NCBI GenBank assembly: GCA_902628235.1 | Contig: CACOMD010000004.1 | Span: 1 to 64,000, forward strand | Source of the DNA: an uncultured Prochlorococcus sp. | Lineage (GTDB): Bacteria > Cyanobacteriota > Cyanobacteriia > PCC-6307 > Cyanobiaceae | Reading direction: 5' to 3' | DNA: 64,000 bases | Part shown: one piece after another, positions 61,769 to 64,000 of the stretch | Position numbering within the stretch: the first letter of the stretch is position 1 | Layout: each line of letters starts with the position of its first letter | Position numbers and translations under genes: made by a program | Notes under the pieces: generated by a model | Database searches by the model: none | Told to the model about the DNA's origin: nothing | The model's input: the letters and a program-made list of their open reading frames with translations, nothing else

Positions 61769-63579
61769 GAATATTTCTTATAACTCTGATAGATGTTGGC
61801 TTTATAAAAATTATTTATAGATTAATATTTGAAATAAAAAAGATTTTTTATTTTATAACACCTTCAATAATTCTAGATAAATTATTTTTCTATAATAAAA
61901 AAAATATTATTTGGGATAAAGAACTCTTTTTAGATTTTCAATTAAGTCTTTATCCACCAAAATTTTACGAGAATAATAAAAAGATTTTTTATTTTAAATT
62001 CCTTAATGAAAAAAGAAAAATTTATTTTCCATATGATTGGAATAATAAATCACAAAGTACATTGTGGAATTTTAATTTACATTATTTTAACTGGGCAAGA
62101 GAATGGTTAGATAAAGCAATTGATAAATCGATTTGGGGAAGTGATTCTTTTTATATTGGAAATATTATTGATAATTGGATTGATAATAATCAAATTGGCA
62201 AAGGTAATGCTTGGAATAGTTATACAATTTCATTAAGAACAAGAAATTGGATATGGTTATTTAGATGTTGTCCTAATCTAGCAACTAAAAAAAGAATAGT
62301 TTCTCTTTGGGAACAAATGATATGGCTTTATAAAAATAAAGAGAAGTGCTACGGAGGTAATCATTTATTAGAAAATTTGACTTCACTTTTAATTTGTTCA
62401 ATTCAATTCAAAGATAAAGATTCAATTGTTATTTTTAAAAATTCTCTTAATTTTCTAAAAAAAGAATTAGACAAGCAAATACTTCTAGATGGAGGGCATG
62501 AAGAGAGATCAGCATCATATCATCTATTAATTTTAGATAGGTTGCTTGAGGTTGTTTCCAGTTTGAGGATTGCTCAATATAATGTCCCTTCTTGGTTAAC
62601 TAATAAAATAAATCTAATGTACAAATGGGCTGTAAAAGTTAAGATAGGAAATAATTTATTCCCTAGATTTAATGATAGTCCATTAGATGGCTCTCCTAAA
62701 ATTTCTACTATAATTGATTTCTCCGAAGATGTTTTAAAGATAAAAAAAGGAAAAAATTTATCGGGTTTAAGGTCTCTTTTTACATCTAAAAATAATAACT
62801 TTTTAAATACTCAAACAAAGATAGAAAATATATCTAGATATACAGATCTAAAGCAAACAGGTTGGATTTTATTTAGGCCAAATAAAAAATGGGAATTCAT
62901 TATTAAATGTGGAGAACCTTGTCCAAGAAATTTACCTGCACATGTTCACTCTGACTTACTTAGTTTTGATTTATTTTATGATGGCAAACCAGTAATTGCT
63001 GAGTTAGGGACAAGTTCATATGAAAAAAATAAAATTAGAAGTTATGAAAGATCAGGCGCAGGTCATAATGTATTGCAAGTGTCAAATATTTATTCAAAAA
63101 ATAATAAATTTAGATGGATTGAGCCTGTAGAAGTTTGGGGGAATTTTAGAGCTGGAAGAAAAGCAAAAATTATTTTAAGAGAATCAGGAATAAAAAATAA
63201 TTCTTTATATTGGGTAAAAGGTATTCATGATGGGTTTAAAAAAATAAATACTTCGTATCAAAGACAAATAGAATTAAAAATTGAAAATGAAGATGATCTT
63301 TCTCTTACATGCATTGAGACTATAAAATGTAATAAATCAATTTATTGGAAGCAAATTTGGCACCCTGGTCCACTAGTGAATTTTGAAGTCTTTAAAAATA
63401 TTATTGATAAAAATTATTTATGTCTAAATGTCAAATCTAATATTATTAATACTTGGTATGCTTCCAAATTTGGCGAAAGAATTAAAAGAAAAAGTTTATA
63501 TTATATTGGAAAATTTAGTCCTGGTGAATATACTTTAAGAAGTGAACTACACTTATCAAAAAACATATTTCTGAAATAA
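61765..63579 (+). CDS. Heparinase II/III-like (alginate lyase family) protein
   Basis: A 604-residue polysaccharide-lyase-fold protein. The N-terminal alpha/alpha toroid region (about 85-330) shows STLWNFNLHYFNWAREWLD, NAWNSYTISLRTRNWIWLF, GGNHLLENLTSLLIC, and DGGHEERSASYHLLILDRLLEV. The C-terminal beta-sandwich (about 365-590) has LPAHVHSDLLSFDLFYDGKPVIAELGTSSYEKNKIRSYERSGAGHNVLQV, with His-Tyr-type catalytic candidates. No signal peptide is obvious, so it would be cytoplasmic unless exported otherwise. In sugar-synthesis clusters such proteins may act as epimerases or lyases on the nascent uronate-containing glycan. It is coupled by overlaps to its neighbours. Confidence 0.88.
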   Translation: MRIFLITLIDVGFIKIIYRLIFEIKKIFYFITPSIILDKLFFYNKKNIIWDKELFLDFQLSLYPPKFYENNKKIFYFKFLNEKRKIYFPYDWNNKSQSTLWNFNLHYFNWAREWLDKAIDKSIWGSDSFYIGNIIDNWIDNNQIGKGNAWNSYTISLRTRNWIWLFRCCPNLATKKRIVSLWEQMIWLYKNKEKCYGGNHLLENLTSLLICSIQFKDKDSIVIFKNSLNFLKKELDKQILLDGGHEERSASYHLLILDRLLEVVSSLRIAQYNVPSWLTNKINLMYKWAVKVKIGNNLFPRFNDSPLDGSPKISTIIDFSEDVLKIKKGKNLSGLRSLFTSKNNNFLNTQTKIENISRYTDLKQTGWILFRPNKKWEFIIKCGEPCPRNLPAHVHSDLLSFDLFYDGKPVIAELGTSSYEKNKIRSYERSGAGHNVLQVSNIYSKNNKFRWIEPVEVWGNFRAGRKAKIILRESGIKNNSLYWVKGIHDGFKKINTSYQRQIELKIENEDDLSLTCIETIKCNKSIYWKQIWHPGPLVNFEVFKNIIDKNYLCLNVKSNIINTWYASKFGERIKRKSLYYIGKFSPGEYTLRSELHLSKNIFLK

Positions 63580-64000
63580 TGCCATTAGTATGGATGATTA
63601 ATCAATTTGCAAATATTCCTGACTTTGCAGGACATACTAGGCAATATGAAATCGCTAAATCTTTAATAAAAAACGGTTGGGAAGTTGAGTTATTTGCATC
63701 TGACTATAATTTATCTGAGAGAAAATTTAAGAAACTTAGAAAATATCAATTAATTAAAACTGAAAATATAAAAGGTATAAAATGGAATTGGCTAAGAGTT
63801 TCAAGTTATAAAAAAAATAATTTTAAGAGAATTGTAAATATGTTAACTTTTTGCTTACATCTAATAATAATATTTTTAGTAAAAATAATTTCCTCTAAAA
63901 AAAGAGTTAATATTATCATTGCGAGCTCACCTCAACTTCCAGCATCATTTTTATCATTAATATTTGCAAAGTTTTTAAGAGTTCCATTTATTTTTGAAGT
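63579..64000 (+). CDS. Family 4 glycosyltransferase, WbuB-like (5' part only)
   Basis: The first 140 residues of a gene cut by the right edge. The ATG at 63579 shares its A with the stop of the heparinase-like gene (TAATG). The N-terminus reads VWMINQFANIPDFAGHTRQYEIAKSLIKNGWEVELFASDYN, and then NIKGIKWNWLRVSSYKKNNFKRI, a hydrophobic segment near 88-101, and NIIIASSPQLPASFLSLIFAKFLRVPFIFE. This is the acceptor domain of WbuB/WcaI-like GT4 enzymes that often follow bi-domain oxidoreductase and heparinase-like genes. The donor domain lies outside the window. Confidence 0.85.
   Translation, partial: MPLVWMINQFANIPDFAGHTRQYEIAKSLIKNGWEVELFASDYNLSERKFKKLRKYQLIKTENIKGIKWNWLRVSSYKKNNFKRIVNMLTFCLHLIIIFLVKIISSKKRVNIIIASSPQLPASFLSLIFAKFLRVPFIFE

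Noticed and set aside
27659-64000. Integrase, transposase, direct-repeat att sites or CRISPR in the island
   Set aside because: Searched by eye; no such genes or repeat arrays found. The island call rests on content and the tRNA edge only.

Overview
The window is chromosomal DNA of a marine picocyanobacterium, most likely a high-light-adapted Prochlorococcus. The evidence is very low G+C, dense coding with small gaps, a prochlorophyte chlorophyll-binding antenna gene (pcb) beside flavodoxin, SLH-type outer-membrane porins, and the cyanobacterial core block rpmH-rnpA-PH-yidC-ycf46-serS-rseP-rpsN-pnp. No phage, transposase or CRISPR sequence was seen.

Positions 1-27,700 are core genome with a few flexible genes. 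They hold tandem porins (the second with a likely binding site for the small RNA Yfr1 over its ribosome-binding site), glyQ, small conserved cyanobacterial proteins, a flavodoxin/pcb pair that looks like an iron-stress module, a peroxiredoxin-like protein, SemiSWEET- and AEC-type transporters, and two envelope glycosyltransferases (GT4 and GT39). SppA, an AroH-type chorismate mutase, the rpmH-to-pnp block, cysQ and rsmI follow. The core ends with an HTH protein and tRNA-Arg(UCU) at 27,557-27,630.

Positions 27,659-64,000 are a cell-surface polysaccharide island that starts 28 bp after the tRNA and runs off the window. It encodes an O-antigen ligase/polymerase-type membrane protein, a phosphoglycosyl transferase, an ABC flippase, Wzz and Wza homologues, many glycosyltransferases and nucleotide-sugar enzymes. 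Predicted sugars are GDP-L-fucose (manC, gmd, fcl), UDP-galactofuranose (galE, glf), UDP-galacturonate (UDP-glucuronate 4-epimerase), UDP-ManNAcA (wecB, wecC-like) and a CMP-activated nonulosonate of sialic/legionaminic type (CBS-nucleotidyltransferase, SDR, LegC-like aminotransferase, NeuB-like synthase, NeuA). Gene direction flips often, as expected for cassette-wise assembly. The position next to a tRNA and the content match the hypervariable surface islands known from Prochlorococcus.

The most interesting points are: a NeuB-like synthase that lacks its usual C-terminal SAF domain, followed directly by a GT2 glycosyltransferase whose C-terminal half resembles a decayed NeuA; a heparinase II/III-like protein coupled by 4-bp overlaps to sugar-nucleotide enzymes; perfect hairpins at tail-to-tail gene junctions, several containing both stop codons; a YidC with an Ig-like insert; and an AEC permease whose first membrane segment has no standard start codon. 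All functional calls come from reading the sequence against remembered families; no searches were run.
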